64,000 nucleotides of DNA from contig JAFIER010000200.1 of assembly GCA_020832465.1 (NCBI GenBank), forward strand, positions 1 to 64,000, in the 5' to 3' direction. Origin of the DNA: Bernardetiaceae bacterium (GTDB lineage Bacteria; Bacteroidota; Bacteroidia; Cytophagales; Bernardetiaceae). A program made the position numbers and the translations under genes. Shown in pieces: positions 43,245 to 52,071 of the stretch (positions are counted from its first letter, which is position 1; each line of letters opens with the position of its first letter). The notes under the pieces were generated by a model that was given only the letters and a program-made list of their open reading frames with translations, was not told the DNA's origin and searched no databases.

Positions 43245-43500
43245 CTTTATGGGGTTTAATTTCTTTTTGAGTAGGCTCAATTTTTTTATTATTGCCACTT
43301 CGCCCTGTAAAAGCCCCAGACAAATCTATTCCAAACTCACGAAGTGCGGCTACAAAAAGAATAGCAGCTGCGCCCTCGTCTAAGTTTCCTATGATAGGAA
43401 TATTATCTGGTATAAGTTCTAAAAATCCAAAAGTTGGATTGAGCAAATAGAGAAAAGATATAAGGCCGATAACTAACCAAACTACTTTTTGCAAACTCAT
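43213..43500 (-). CDS. DUF1232 (YkvA-like) small membrane protein
   Basis: 95 residues. VVWLVIGLISFLYLLNPTFGFLELIPDNIPIIGNLDEGAAAILFVAAL matches the DUF1232 pattern (Y-L-x-P-x-D-x-I-P-D-x-x-P-x-x-G-x-x-D-D), followed by a hydrophilic Lys-rich tail. The start codon overlaps the stop of the CNB gene (ATGA), a strong sign of translational coupling. Function is unknown. Confidence 0.83.
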   Translation of the reverse strand: MSLQKVVWLVIGLISFLYLLNPTFGFLELIPDNIPIIGNLDEGAAAILFVAALREFGIDLSGAFTGRSGNNKKIEPTQKEIKPHKDDKKSDGNEG

Positions 43501-44888
43501 AATAGGGTCATTTTTTTGTTTACCTCTAATGCCATGGCTTCTTGTCGCATATCGCTTTTAAGCTGTTTGATAAATTCAATGACTTCGTCTAAGTATTTAT
43601 TCAATCCATCTTGAGTTACATAAGTGGTTACGATATGCACGGTTTCGCCGACAAGCCCTACCTCGTCGCTATTCCATACGCCTTGTGCTTGCTGGGTGCT
43701 TGTAGCGCCGCCAAAACGTTCGCCCAAGAAGGCTAAGGTGCGCTCGACATACTCTGTAGTATCTGTAGCGTGGTCGACATCTATAGTCGTGGGTATATAA
43801 ATTCCGATTTGCTGTGTGCGTTCTAAGCGGTCTATGAGGGTCATAATGGTATCCTCAAATGCTTTGGGGACATTAATATCCTTTTCCTTCATATCTGTTC
43901 GTTTTGGGAAATCGGGTAAGAACGGAATTTCAAAATCTACATCAGGTGCTTCTGCAGTAGCATATTCTTTTTTGCTACGATTGAGAAGCGTAAAAACAGT
44001 GGTTTCCTGGGGTCTAATATATTTTTTGAGTTCTCTTTTGATGTAATTTACCTGTTTTTCGGCATCGGGTGTAGGTGGCATGACGATAATAACTTGCTGT
44101 GTATAGTCGAGCATCATGGCAATATTCTCATCGATGCGAGAGTTTACTGTAATGACAATATTTTTGTAATTACTGAGCATTTTATCTACGAGTAGTGTCA
44201 TTTTTGCCCCCATAGGCAGGTGGTTATCCTCAGATGATACTAAAATATCATATCCATTGGGGTGATGAAATATTGGATTTTTGCTATCCAGATAAAAATC
44301 ACCTACAATTTGCTCTGGTGTAGGATATTCTGTAAAAGCAGTGGCTTCGCGCGTATGCTTACGCAAATGATAAGCCATAAGGTTGCCTACACTACTTGAT
44401 CCACTCTCCGAAAAAAGGTCTATGATCATAATCAAACGTGCATTTTTAGTGCCACGCATTTGCCTACGATTAGATTCTACAAGATAATGCCCTAGCATTT
44501 TAGCCAGCTCAATAGTAATTGAAGGGTATTGGTATAATAGTTTGAGAAAATCCTGACGCTGAATGACTAATACATCAACATCGCTTAGCGCAACGACAGT
44601 CGCAGAACGGGGTTGATTTTCTAATATACCGACCTCGCCAAAAGTATTACCAGCGACTAAATAAGCAAAAATCTGCTCCTTCTCTACAGTAATAATTTTC
44701 TTGACGGCTACAATACCATTCACAATCAAGAACAAGCTATCACTTGCCTTACCTTGCCATACAATGGTTTCGTTAGGAAAAAATTGGCGCATTTTAGCTA
44801 AATCCGAAATTTCTGCTAAAGCCTCGTCTGAAAGATGGCTAAATAATGCCGACTGACGGATAGAATTGATTTTATCAGGTTTCTGCAT
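43497..44888 (-). CDS. Cyclic nucleotide-binding domain fused to a degenerate MinD/ParA-like domain
   Basis: 463 residues from ATG 44888. Residues about 5-125 form a CNB domain: LFSHLSDEALAEISDLAK, FGEVGILENQPRSATVVALSDVDVLVIQ with the phosphate-binding FGE...RSATV. After a linker, ARLIMIIDLFSESGSSSVGNLMAYHL and VDKMLSNYKNIVITVNSRIDENIAMMLDYTQQVIIVMPPTPDAEKQ resemble the MinD/ParA fold, but the P-loop lysine is absent. The same pair of domains precedes patatin in NTE-type proteins; no patatin domain follows here. It is translationally coupled (ATGA) to the DUF1232 gene. Confidence 0.8.
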   Translation of the reverse strand: MQKPDKINSIRQSALFSHLSDEALAEISDLAKMRQFFPNETIVWQGKASDSLFLIVNGIVAVKKIITVEKEQIFAYLVAGNTFGEVGILENQPRSATVVALSDVDVLVIQRQDFLKLLYQYPSITIELAKMLGHYLVESNRRQMRGTKNARLIMIIDLFSESGSSSVGNLMAYHLRKHTREATAFTEYPTPEQIVGDFYLDSKNPIFHHPNGYDILVSSEDNHLPMGAKMTLLVDKMLSNYKNIVITVNSRIDENIAMMLDYTQQVIIVMPPTPDAEKQVNYIKRELKKYIRPQETTVFTLLNRSKKEYATAEAPDVDFEIPFLPDFPKRTDMKEKDINVPKAFEDTIMTLIDRLERTQQIGIYIPTTIDVDHATDTTEYVERTLAFLGERFGGATSTQQAQGVWNSDEVGLVGETVHIVTTYVTQDGLNKYLDEVIEFIKQLKSDMRQEAMALEVNKKMTLL

Positions 44889-45001
44889 AACAAAGAATAA
44901 CATGGGTTTGTAAAGCAAAGCTAATAAGATTTTTTTAGAATAAGCAAATTTTTGAAAACAAAATCTTATTATTCATTTGTTTGCGAACTGATAGAGCACG
45001 C

Positions 45002-45643
45002 TTATAAGGCGTTATAAAACATAAGCAAACGCTTAAGATGTGAAATCCTGTTGAGCCTAAGACGGTGATTTTGAATAAACCCTAAGACTTTATCGCGCTC
45101 ATCTTGCATCTGATTCAGTATATTTTGATCATCGTCTTGATGAGCAATGACTTTGCCTTTATCATTGAGTATGAAAAAGTTTTGTTTGATTTCTTGCCGA
45201 AAATAATAATTTGGATGCATACCCATGCCCCACATGCCCCCCATCATATCTTGCCTATATTCAATCATTTGCTCGCGTGTGAGTAGTGATAATTTATCAC
45301 CCTGCCACAAAAGTTCGAGGAATATTAAACGCTCATAATCACTTTTATCTGAATAAGGAAGGGCATAAAATACACGCACTGTTTCCCTTCCTTTATCAAA
45401 AAACTCAAACCACTCTACTTGAGAGGCTGTATAAGTTTTCATGGTGTTGGTGCTGGGGTCTAAGTACTGCAGTAGGTTATTATCTAAGCTATACTTGATT
45501 TTACCTTTGAGGTGTTGCTCCGTAAAAAGATAAATTTCACCGTGATGCCATACCGTTTCAGAAGGTGTTTGGGATTTAACCTCGCTAAAAACAAGCAAGA
45601 GAAAAAAGAAAAAATAGTGCTTCGCAGAAAAAAAAGTGTGCAT
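45002..45643 (-). CDS. Secreted protein of unknown function
   Basis: 213 residues with a signal peptide (FFFFLLLVFSEVKSQT). It begins SETVWHHGEIYLFTEQHLKGKIKYSLDNNLLQY, a beta-rich start seen in several Bacteroidota exported proteins, and continues with a Met/Gly segment (QDMMGGMWGMGMHPNYYF). No enzymatic motif is seen. The start is ATG 45643; a TTG at 45667 is the alternative. It is 113 bp downstream of the CNB gene start on the same strand, so it is transcribed separately. Confidence 0.7.
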   Translation of the reverse strand: MHTFFSAKHYFFFFLLLVFSEVKSQTPSETVWHHGEIYLFTEQHLKGKIKYSLDNNLLQYLDPSTNTMKTYTASQVEWFEFFDKGRETVRVFYALPYSDKSDYERLIFLELLWQGDKLSLLTREQMIEYRQDMMGGMWGMGMHPNYYFRQEIKQNFFILNDKGKVIAHQDDDQNILNQMQDERDKVLGFIQNHRLRLNRISHLKRLLMFYNAL

Positions 45644-45780
45644 ATTGGTGTGTAAGTAGGTGCTCAAAAATAACAGTTATTAGCGGTATTTGGTTTACTA
45701 AAAATCAAGTTATACAATCCTAAAATTGAGGGCTGCATAAAAGCCTAATCAAAATCGATGAGCTAGCCAAAATTTTATCT

Positions 45781-45788
45781 TATCTTTG
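45781..45788 (+). promoter_or_regulatory. Possible -7 box for ubiE
   Basis: TATCTTTG matches TAnnTTTG 81 bp upstream of the ubiE ATG. No TTG lies at the right distance upstream. Confidence 0.3.
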
Positions 45789-45869
45789 CTCAAACTTATC
45801 TTTTGTACGGAATGTTCGAATAGCATACATACAAAAAAAACTATTTCAAGAAAAAAACACTTCAAAAAT

Positions 45870-46592
45870 ATGTCAGTTACGCCTTATAAAGACCAAAAAT
45901 CAAGCAAAAAGGAACAAGTTGCTACAATGTTTAACAATATTTCAGGTAAATATGATTTTCTAAACCGCCTTTTGAGTTTGGGTATTGATGTGGGGTGGCG
46001 AAAAAAAGCGGTTCGATTATTGCAAGATCAAAAACCTAAAACGATACTTGATATCGCTACTGGTACAGCTGATTTTGCCATAGAAGCACGTAAGCTAAAT
46101 CCTGAAAAAATTATCGGTGTGGATATTTCAACGGGTATGCTGGACGTAGGAAGGCAAAAAATTAAAAAAAAGGGGTACGACGACCTCATTACGCTACAAG
46201 AAGGTGATTCCGAAGATTTACCCTTTGAGGATAATAGTTTCGATGTCGTGATTGTAGCTTTTGGAGTGCGCAATTTTGAAAACCTCGAAAAAGGATTAGC
46301 TGATATGTATCGTGTAATGAAACCCGGCGGAATGCTCTCTATTATTGAGTTTTCCCAACCACAAAGTTTTCCGTTCAAACAAATCTATAACGCCTATTTC
46401 AAATTTGTACTGCCTTTTATCGGAAAAATAATTTCCAAAGACCGTTCGGCTTATACCTATCTGCCCGAATCGGTAGAGGCTTTCCCCTATGGGAATGACT
46501 TTTTACAAATTCTAACTAAAATAGGATATAAATCTCCACAATGCAAACCTCTTACATTTGGCATAAGCTCCATTTATATGGCAAAAAAATAA
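45870..46592 (+). CDS. ubiE: Demethylmenaquinone methyltransferase
   Basis: 240 residues from ATG 45870 (the frame stays open 28 codons upstream without family similarity). UbiE/MenG motifs: MFNNISGKYDFLNRLLSLGIDVGWRKKAVRLL, LDIATGTADFAIEA (SAM motif I), GDSEDLPFEDNSFDVVIVAFGVRNFENLEKGLADMYRVMKPGG and LPESVEAFPYG. It methylates demethylmenaquinone; Bacteroidota use menaquinone, so MenG is the proper role. The porT start lies 52 bp inside its 3' end. Confidence 0.95.
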   Translation: MSVTPYKDQKSSKKEQVATMFNNISGKYDFLNRLLSLGIDVGWRKKAVRLLQDQKPKTILDIATGTADFAIEARKLNPEKIIGVDISTGMLDVGRQKIKKKGYDDLITLQEGDSEDLPFEDNSFDVVIVAFGVRNFENLEKGLADMYRVMKPGGMLSIIEFSQPQSFPFKQIYNAYFKFVLPFIGKIISKDRSAYTYLPESVEAFPYGNDFLQILTKIGYKSPQCKPLTFGISSIYMAKK

Positions 46593-47296
46593 CTGTTTTT
46601 GGCGTAGGTATAGCCCTATGCACTGCCATGCTTTTTGCGCACCAACTGCAGGCGCAAAGTACTTATAATTTGCCTAAATATGACCACAGAACCCTACATT
46701 ATGGATTCCAAATAGGCATACAAAACTCCTGGCTCAATGTTAATCATTCCCAGAATTTTGTGAATAACATGGATAGCACTACAGGCATATTGCCAAGACC
46801 TACAGTCGGATTTTCCCTCGGGCTAATTATGAACTGGTCTTTTAGTAATGACCATTGGATAGTCAGAATCAATCCGAATGTATCTTTTTACGAACATAGA
46901 ATTTTGTTCCAGTATGCCAACCAACCCGATGGTAGCTATAGCGAGTTTGATGAAATTGCTGAATCTACTTTTATAGAGTTCCCGCTACTTATCAAACACC
47001 GATCTTTGCGCAGGCATAATCACCGTTTTTATATGATTGCAGGAGTTGTACCCGCTATCAAAGTAGGCGGACGAAGACAAAAATTAGACCCTTTGAGACT
47101 CGGTATAGAGGACTATAATTTTGAAATTACATACGGTTTGGGCTTAGATTATTATATGAGTTTCTTCAAATTCGCACCTGAAATACGGTTTACGCACGGT
47201 ATGTCAAATATGCTATATCGCAATGGAAGTAGCTTTGGAAGAAATATCGAACGATTAAGCACACATCGAATTTCCCTTTATTTGAATTTTGAGTAG
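46541..47296 (+). CDS. porT: Type IX secretion system outer-membrane protein PorT
   Basis: 251 residues with a signal peptide (ITVFGVGIALCTAMLFAHQLQAQ). The mature part is a small beta-barrel: YGFQIGIQNSWLNVNHS, PRPTVGFSLGLIMNWSF, STFIEFPLLIKHRS, YMIAGVVPAIKVGG, ITYGLGLDYYMSFFKFAPEIRFTHGMSNML, ending RISLYLNFE. Gene order ubiE-porT is the arrangement known from T9SS-bearing Bacteroidota. The ATG overlaps ubiE by 52 bp; no later Met leaves a functional signal peptide, so the overlap appears real. PorT is required for T9SS assembly. Confidence 0.88.
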   Translation: MQTSYIWHKLHLYGKKITVFGVGIALCTAMLFAHQLQAQSTYNLPKYDHRTLHYGFQIGIQNSWLNVNHSQNFVNNMDSTTGILPRPTVGFSLGLIMNWSFSNDHWIVRINPNVSFYEHRILFQYANQPDGSYSEFDEIAESTFIEFPLLIKHRSLRRHNHRFYMIAGVVPAIKVGGRRQKLDPLRLGIEDYNFEITYGLGLDYYMSFFKFAPEIRFTHGMSNMLYRNGSSFGRNIERLSTHRISLYLNFE

Positions 47297-47360
47297 TAGA
47301 AACCTAAGCTCACTAAGTACCTGTACTAATATAGTTTATACGAAAAGCAATAAATCAATT

Positions 47361-47390
47361 TTAGAAATGCTTTGAGAAATGTTATTTCTA
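47361..47390. repeat. Fragment of miniature-element hairpin 1
   Basis: TTAGAAATGC, TTTGAG and AAATGTTATTTCTA match hairpin 1 with a deletion in the left arm. No terminal repeats remain. Confidence 0.5.
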
Positions 47391-47466
47391 TAACTGCCTA
47401 AGCCGATTTACCAACTTGAGGTACACCTTAGCATCTTAGTGAAAAGCTACTGAAAAAAATCGAAAA

Positions 47467-47500
47467 AAATAAGTACTCGGAAGCTCCGGGTACTTATTTC
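47467..47500 (+). terminator. Strong hairpin downstream of porT
   Basis: AAATAAGTAC-TCGG and TCCG-GGTACTTATTT pair around AAGC. It is 170 bp after porT and lacks a long T-run. Confidence 0.5.
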
Positions 47501-47613
47501 TCTGTTAATCCTATCCTAAAAACTAAAGCTTTTATTGCAAAAAGGCTTTTGAAAGCCTTATGAATATTTTGCTTTGTTATCTATCATAGTTGCAAAAATG
47601 AGGCAGGAAAATA

Positions 47614-47651
47614 CAAAAAAAAGCCCTATTCGGTAGAATAGGGCTTTTTTT
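47614..47651 (-). terminator. Intrinsic terminator of tyrS
   Basis: AAAAAAAGCCCTATTC and GAATAGGGCTTTTTTT form a perfect stem around GGTA, 29 bp from the tyrS stop. Poly-A on the left becomes poly-U on the minus-strand transcript. Confidence 0.88.
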
Positions 47652-47680
47652 CGGTTAGTAGTACAAAGGTTTAGACAAAG

Positions 47681-48970
47681 CTATGCTATTTGTTTTTCTA
47701 TCAAAAAATAGTTTTTCTTGCCTCTTTGCACAAGCAAGTATTTATTTTGTAAGAGTTCTAAGTCGTGGGGGGCGGTGTTTTCGCTTATTTTTTCTTTATT
47801 TATACTCACACCACCGCTTTTAATCATGCGTCTTGCTTCGCCTTTGGACTTAAAAACACCTTCTTGATGGCTCAAAAGGCTAAAAATATCATCGAGGGCG
47901 TTCCATTCTGTTGCCGTAATTTTGATATGAGGAACGCCTTCAAAAACTTCGAGGAGTGTACGCTCGTCGGCATTTTTGAGGGCTTGGGTTACATTTTTAC
48001 CAAATAAGATTTCAGTAGCTTCTTTAGCTTGTGCTAATGCAGCTTCGCCGTGTATCATTGTTGTAACTTCCTCGGCTACAGTTTTTTGCATCAAACGCAA
48101 ATGAGGTGCTTCGGCGTGCTCGGCTTCTATGCGTTCGATTTCCTCACGGGGGAGTAGCGTAAAGACACGCAAAAGGCGAGGCGCTTCGTCGTCAGCGGTA
48201 TTGAGCCAAAATTGATAAAATTTATAGGGCGAGGTCATATCAGCATCGAGCCAAATATTGCCTCCTTCACTCTTGCCAAATTTACTCCCGTCTGATTTTG
48301 TGAGCAAGGGGCAAGTCAGTGCGTGCGCCTCTCCACCAGACATACGGCGAATCAGCTCTGTACCAGAGGTAATATTGCCCCATTGGTCTGAGCCGCCCAT
48401 TTGCAACTTGACGTTTTTGTGTTGGTGCAAATGGTAAAAATCGTAAGCCTGCAAAAGTTGGTAAGAAAATTCAGTAAACGAAATGCCTGTTTCCAGCCGC
48501 TTCTTAACCGAATCTTTTGCCATCATATAATTGACCGTAAGGTGCTTACCGACTTCCCGCAGGAATCTTAGGAAGCTAAATTCCTTCATCCAGTCGTAAT
48601 TATTGACAATCTCGGCAGCATTTTCTGCGCTATCAAAATCTAAAAAACGGCGAAGCTGTGCTTCTATGCAGTTTTGATTATGACGCAATTGTGCTTCATC
48701 GAGTAAATTTCGCTCTTGGGATTTGCCAGAGGGATCTCCTATCATGCCCGTAGCACCGCCTACTAAGGCAATGGGTTTATGACCTGCGCGCTGTAAATGT
48801 ACAAGTAGCATGACAGTAGCTAAGTTGCCTATATGCAAAGAAGCCGCCGTAGGGTCGAATCCGATATAAGCCGTCGTTACTTCTTTTTGAAGTTGGGCTT
48901 CTGTTTGGGGCGTAAAATCTTGTAACATCCCACGCCATTTGAGTTCTTCAATTAAATTATGCTTTACCAT
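47681..48970 (-). CDS. tyrS: Tyrosyl-tRNA synthetase
   Basis: 429 residues, the usual TyrRS length. Motifs: [21 protein letters not shown] (HIGN signature), [58 protein letters not shown] (KMSKS-type loop) and a C-terminal S4 RNA-binding domain ([22 protein letters not shown]). It charges tRNA-Tyr. TATATTTG lies directly before the ATG, which may mean a leaderless mRNA. Confidence 0.97.
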   Translation of the reverse strand: MVKHNLIEELKWRGMLQDFTPQTEAQLQKEVTTAYIGFDPTAASLHIGNLATVMLLVHLQRAGHKPIALVGGATGMIGDPSGKSQERNLLDEAQLRHNQNCIEAQLRRFLDFDSAENAAEIVNNYDWMKEFSFLRFLREVGKHLTVNYMMAKDSVKKRLETGISFTEFSYQLLQAYDFYHLHQHKNVKLQMGGSDQWGNITSGTELIRRMSGGEAHALTCPLLTKSDGSKFGKSEGGNIWLDADMTSPYKFYQFWLNTADDEAPRLLRVFTLLPREEIERIEAEHAEAPHLRLMQKTVAEEVTTMIHGEAALAQAKEATEILFGKNVTQALKNADERTLLEVFEGVPHIKITATEWNALDDIFSLLSHQEGVFKSKGEARRMIKSGGVSINKEKISENTAPHDLELLQNKYLLVQRGKKNYFLIEKQIA

Positions 48971-48974
48971 AATG

Positions 48975-48982
48975 CAAATATA
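48975..48982 (-). promoter_or_regulatory. Possible -7 box adjoining the tyrS start
   Basis: On the minus strand TATATTTG ends 4 bp before the tyrS ATG. No -33 TTG is at normal spacing. If used, the transcript would start at or inside the start codon. Confidence 0.25.
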
Positions 48983-49239
48983 CGATAGTCATGGCTAAAT
49001 TGTAAGCCTATGCACCAAAAAAATCATGAGATAAAAAAAATGGAGTTGGAAAAATAGATATAAAAAGCTGTTTTTTACTCCGTTTTTACAAAAATACAGC
49101 GACTTAGGTTCAAAATATTTTAAAAACTTTTGTTTTTGTTTGAATTTTCAATATATTGAACGGAATTTTAAGCGTACTTAAAACAAATCAATTACGCAAG
49201 TTTATAAAGCCTACTCATAGGCTGATAAATCCAAAGATT

Positions 49240-49773
49240 ATGATGCACAAATATGCTTTTTTATTTATTTATTGCCTGTTTCTATGCGTTACTGCCTGTG
49301 GAGGTAGTACCGAAAAAGAGGCAACGGAAAAAAATATTGAAAAAGATGTGATGGATTCGGTAACGAATGAAGCGCAACAAGCAGAGGAAATGCCACAAGA
49401 AACTGATGCGTATAGTAATAAGATCACACGTATAGATAACGCAGAACTCATTATTGGTGCTTGGCAATATGGGCACGAGTTTATAGTTATTAAATTTGAA
49501 AAAAACGGTGATTTTAAGCTATTCCTACCGAAAGGTGAAGATGCTACTATGGATTTTGAAAAACCTTCAGAACAAGGTAAATGGAGTTTTGAAAACGGAA
49601 AGCTCACCTATCCAGATAAAGAAGGCGAGCAGGAAGTTTTTATGATGGGAGATACACATATTTTTATTGGCAATTTTGAGCAAGTATTCGAGCAGGTTGG
49701 TCATACGCCTGTGTACGAAGGCTCAAAAACGGCACTTTTTAAAAATCAAGGTTATATGCGTATCGGCGATTAG
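49240..49773 (+). CDS. Lipoprotein, lipocalin-like (first of a tandem pair)
   Basis: 177 residues from ATG 49240. The lipobox is CVTAC (C20). An acidic linker (about 25-60) precedes a domain IIGAWQYGHEFIVIKFEKNGDFKLFLPKGED...QGKWSFENGKLTYPDKEGEQEVFMMGDTHIFIGNFE. The GxW start, FxxxGxF, GxWxxxxGxL and final strand form a lipocalin-like pattern shared with the next gene, so the two are tandem duplicates. Ligand and function are unknown. Confidence 0.78.
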   Translation: MMHKYAFLFIYCLFLCVTACGGSTEKEATEKNIEKDVMDSVTNEAQQAEEMPQETDAYSNKITRIDNAELIIGAWQYGHEFIVIKFEKNGDFKLFLPKGEDATMDFEKPSEQGKWSFENGKLTYPDKEGEQEVFMMGDTHIFIGNFEQVFEQVGHTPVYEGSKTALFKNQGYMRIGD

Positions 49774-49873
49774 CTGGTTGAGTGGCTCTAAGTACCACCT
49801 CAACACCTATAAATTGTTTGAAAAATATAGAGGTTAAGGAGGCTTACTAAATAATTTAATCCCAAAAAAACAA

Positions 49874-50380
49874 ATGTACAAATTATCATTGTGGATATTA
49901 GTTGTTGTATCTAGCTATCTTTTTGCTTGTAGCGAATCAAGTCAAAATCAAGAGGCTAATCAGACTCCAACAACTGAAAATTTAGCGCAGGAGCAGCTTA
50001 CAGAAGAGGGCTTAATTACTGCACAAACCGAGGCTGCAGAGACGGCTACGGAGTTAGTTCCTTTACAAGATGCTAATTTTCTTATCGGTACGTGGAACTT
50101 CGGACATGAGCCTTATAAATTAGTATTCGCTGCTGATGGTTCTTTTCAGAGTTTTGTGCCCGATGATAGCGGTGCTTACGAACTTTTTAAATCAGGAAGT
50201 TGGAAGCTCGCAAATGGCGTGCTCACTACGCCTGATAACGATGCACCACGTAAAGTTTTTCGTATGGGGGATATCCTTTATATAGGCGAGCTCGAGGTGA
50301 GCGAAGATGATTTGTCTGAAATGGGCTATGATTCTATGGCACAATATGTAGCTGATTTTGGCTATCATCGTCAAAAGTAA
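49874..50380 (+). CDS. Lipoprotein, lipocalin-like (second of a tandem pair)
   Basis: 168 residues. The lipobox is YLFAC (C19). A Gln/Glu/Thr-rich linker precedes FLIGTWNFGHEPYKLVFAADGSFQSFVPDDSGAYELFKSGSWKLANGVLTTPDNDAPRKVFRMGDILYIGELE, collinear with the preceding gene (shared IGxWxxGHE, FxxxGxF, SGxWxxxxGxLTxPD, RMGDxxYIG). The C-terminal ends differ. The gap to its paralogue is 100 bp. Confidence 0.78.
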   Translation: MYKLSLWILVVVSSYLFACSESSQNQEANQTPTTENLAQEQLTEEGLITAQTEAAETATELVPLQDANFLIGTWNFGHEPYKLVFAADGSFQSFVPDDSGAYELFKSGSWKLANGVLTTPDNDAPRKVFRMGDILYIGELEVSEDDLSEMGYDSMAQYVADFGYHRQK

Positions 50381-50447
50381 AACTCACTCATTATTTGAAT
50401 TACCGTAATCTTATTTATATTTTTAATCATAACCAAAAACCCAATAC

Positions 50448-51998
50448 ATGATGGAAGTTCCAAGCATGATTTTAAAACAGCTCTACAATACAGGGAGCTT
50501 GAAAAACACGGATAAAGGTGTACAGTTTACACTCAAAAACCGTCTGTCTGATGCCAAACTCACGGGAGTAAGAAGCATAAAAATCAACGACCAAGATGTC
50601 GATGTGAGCAAAGTTAAGCTCGAGGTCGAAGAGAATAAATCCCTATCTCCCGCTGATGTCAGCGTAGATAGTCCGATTGATTTTCCACTCAAGCAGACTT
50701 TTTCTGTATTTGCCGATGTCGCAGCTTTGTCTGAAGGCAAGCACCATATTCAAATTGATTTTGATGTGCAGCCTTTTGGTACTTTTACCCTCAAAGTAGA
50801 GGATTCTATTGCGAGCAAAAATGAAAATATAGTAAAAATTCCTCGCGATCCTAAGGACGATTATTCCGAAGATGCTATCCGCTCACGTCAAAAATTTGCT
50901 GAGGATTTCTCTGGTAAGAAGTTAGAGCATATTCCTAACTATTCCTTTGACCCTCATATTACGGCTGGCAACTGCGAGCATTTTGCCGGCGTAGCACAAG
51001 TGCCACTAGGCTTGGCAGGTCCTATTATCGTCGATGGCGAGTATGCTAAGGGTGAGTTTGTTATTCCTATGGCTACGGCAGAGGGTACACTTGTTGCTTC
51101 TTACAATCGCGGTATGAAAGTGCTTAATCTTAGCGGTGGCACCCGATGCACAGTAATTGGCGATTCGATGCAACGCGCTCCTGTTTTTGTATTTTCAGAT
51201 GCACGAGGTGCACGCGATTTCTCTAAATGGGTAGAGCAAAATAAAGCAAAAATTGCCGAAGAGGCAGAAGCTACTTCGAGTGTAGCCAAATTGCAATACA
51301 TCGATACTTATCTATCAAATAAATTTGCATACCTGCGTTTTAACTACAGCACTGGCGATGCTGCGGGTCAAAATATGGTAGGAAGAGCTACTTTTGCTGC
51401 TTGTAGTTGGATTTTAGATAACTACAAAGGACAGAAAGTTACAAACTTCTACCTCGAATCTAACTTTGCTACGGACAAAAAAGCCTCTCAAATCAACGTT
51501 ATGCGTACACGCGGTAAGCGAGTTGTGGCAGAGTGTGTAGTAAAGCGAGATGTTTTGATTCAGCAGATGCGTGTAGAACCTGAAAAATTGGCATACCATG
51601 CACAAGTATCTAACGTTGGTGCATTTTTATCTGGTGCTAATAACAACGGTTTGCATTCTGCTAATGGCATTACGGCCATGTTTATCGCCACGGGGCAAGA
51701 TGTAGCTAACGTCTCAGAATCCTCAGCGGGAATTTTGTACACCGAGCTTACGCCCGAAGGCGATTTATACATATCTATCACGATTCCATCGCTCATTGTA
51801 GCTACCTATGGCGGTGGCACAGGGCTTGCTACGCAGCGCGAATCACTTGAAATGATGGATTGCTACGGCAAAGATAGAGTGTATAAGTTTGCTGAAATCG
51901 TAGCTGCCGTAGTTTTGGCTGGTGAGATTTCATTGGCATCTGCTATCTCTTCTTCCGACTGGGTCTCGAGCCACGAGCAGTACGGACGAAATCGCTAA
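50448..51998 (+). CDS. Hydroxymethylglutaryl-CoA reductase with N-terminal beta-rich domain
   Basis: 516 residues. The catalytic part (about 115-516) has AEDFSGKKLEHIPNYSFDPHITAGNCEHFAGVAQVPLGLAGP, ATAEGTLVASYNRG (catalytic Glu), TGDAAGQNMVGRAT (Asp), ESNFATDKKASQIN (Lys) and a C-terminal His (SSHEQYGRNR, H509). It makes mevalonate from HMG-CoA for isoprenoid (for example menaquinone side-chain) synthesis. An additional 105-residue beta-strand-rich N-terminal domain (VQFTLKNRLSDAKLTGVRSIKINDQDV ... PFGTFTLKVED) is not part of the usual enzyme. Start: ATG 50448, or 50451. No other mevalonate genes are adjacent. Confidence 0.93.
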   Translation: MMEVPSMILKQLYNTGSLKNTDKGVQFTLKNRLSDAKLTGVRSIKINDQDVDVSKVKLEVEENKSLSPADVSVDSPIDFPLKQTFSVFADVAALSEGKHHIQIDFDVQPFGTFTLKVEDSIASKNENIVKIPRDPKDDYSEDAIRSRQKFAEDFSGKKLEHIPNYSFDPHITAGNCEHFAGVAQVPLGLAGPIIVDGEYAKGEFVIPMATAEGTLVASYNRGMKVLNLSGGTRCTVIGDSMQRAPVFVFSDARGARDFSKWVEQNKAKIAEEAEATSSVAKLQYIDTYLSNKFAYLRFNYSTGDAAGQNMVGRATFAACSWILDNYKGQKVTNFYLESNFATDKKASQINVMRTRGKRVVAECVVKRDVLIQQMRVEPEKLAYHAQVSNVGAFLSGANNNGLHSANGITAMFIATGQDVANVSESSAGILYTELTPEGDLYISITIPSLIVATYGGGTGLATQRESLEMMDCYGKDRVYKFAEIVAAVVLAGEISLASAISSSDWVSSHEQYGRNR

Positions 51999-52024
51999 GT
52001 AATAAACACTCCTAAAATAATAAC

Positions 52025-52059
52025 AAGAACTAACAGTTTTCCGAAAACTGTTAGTTCTT
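52025..52059. repeat. AACTAACAG palindrome
   Basis: AAGAACTAACAGTTTT and AAAACTGTTAGTTCTT are perfect 16-bp arms around CCG, 27 bp after the HMG-CoA reductase stop and 13 bp before the convergent lipoprotein's stop. Confidence 0.88.
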
Positions 52060-52071
52060 ATTTATAGCCTC

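Larger units (their letters stand above)
47297..47680. other. Intergenic region between convergent porT and tyrS
   Basis: 384 bp with a fragment of the miniature element (47361-47390), one strong hairpin (47467-47500) and the tyrS terminator (47614-47651). No open frame is credible. Confidence 0.55.
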
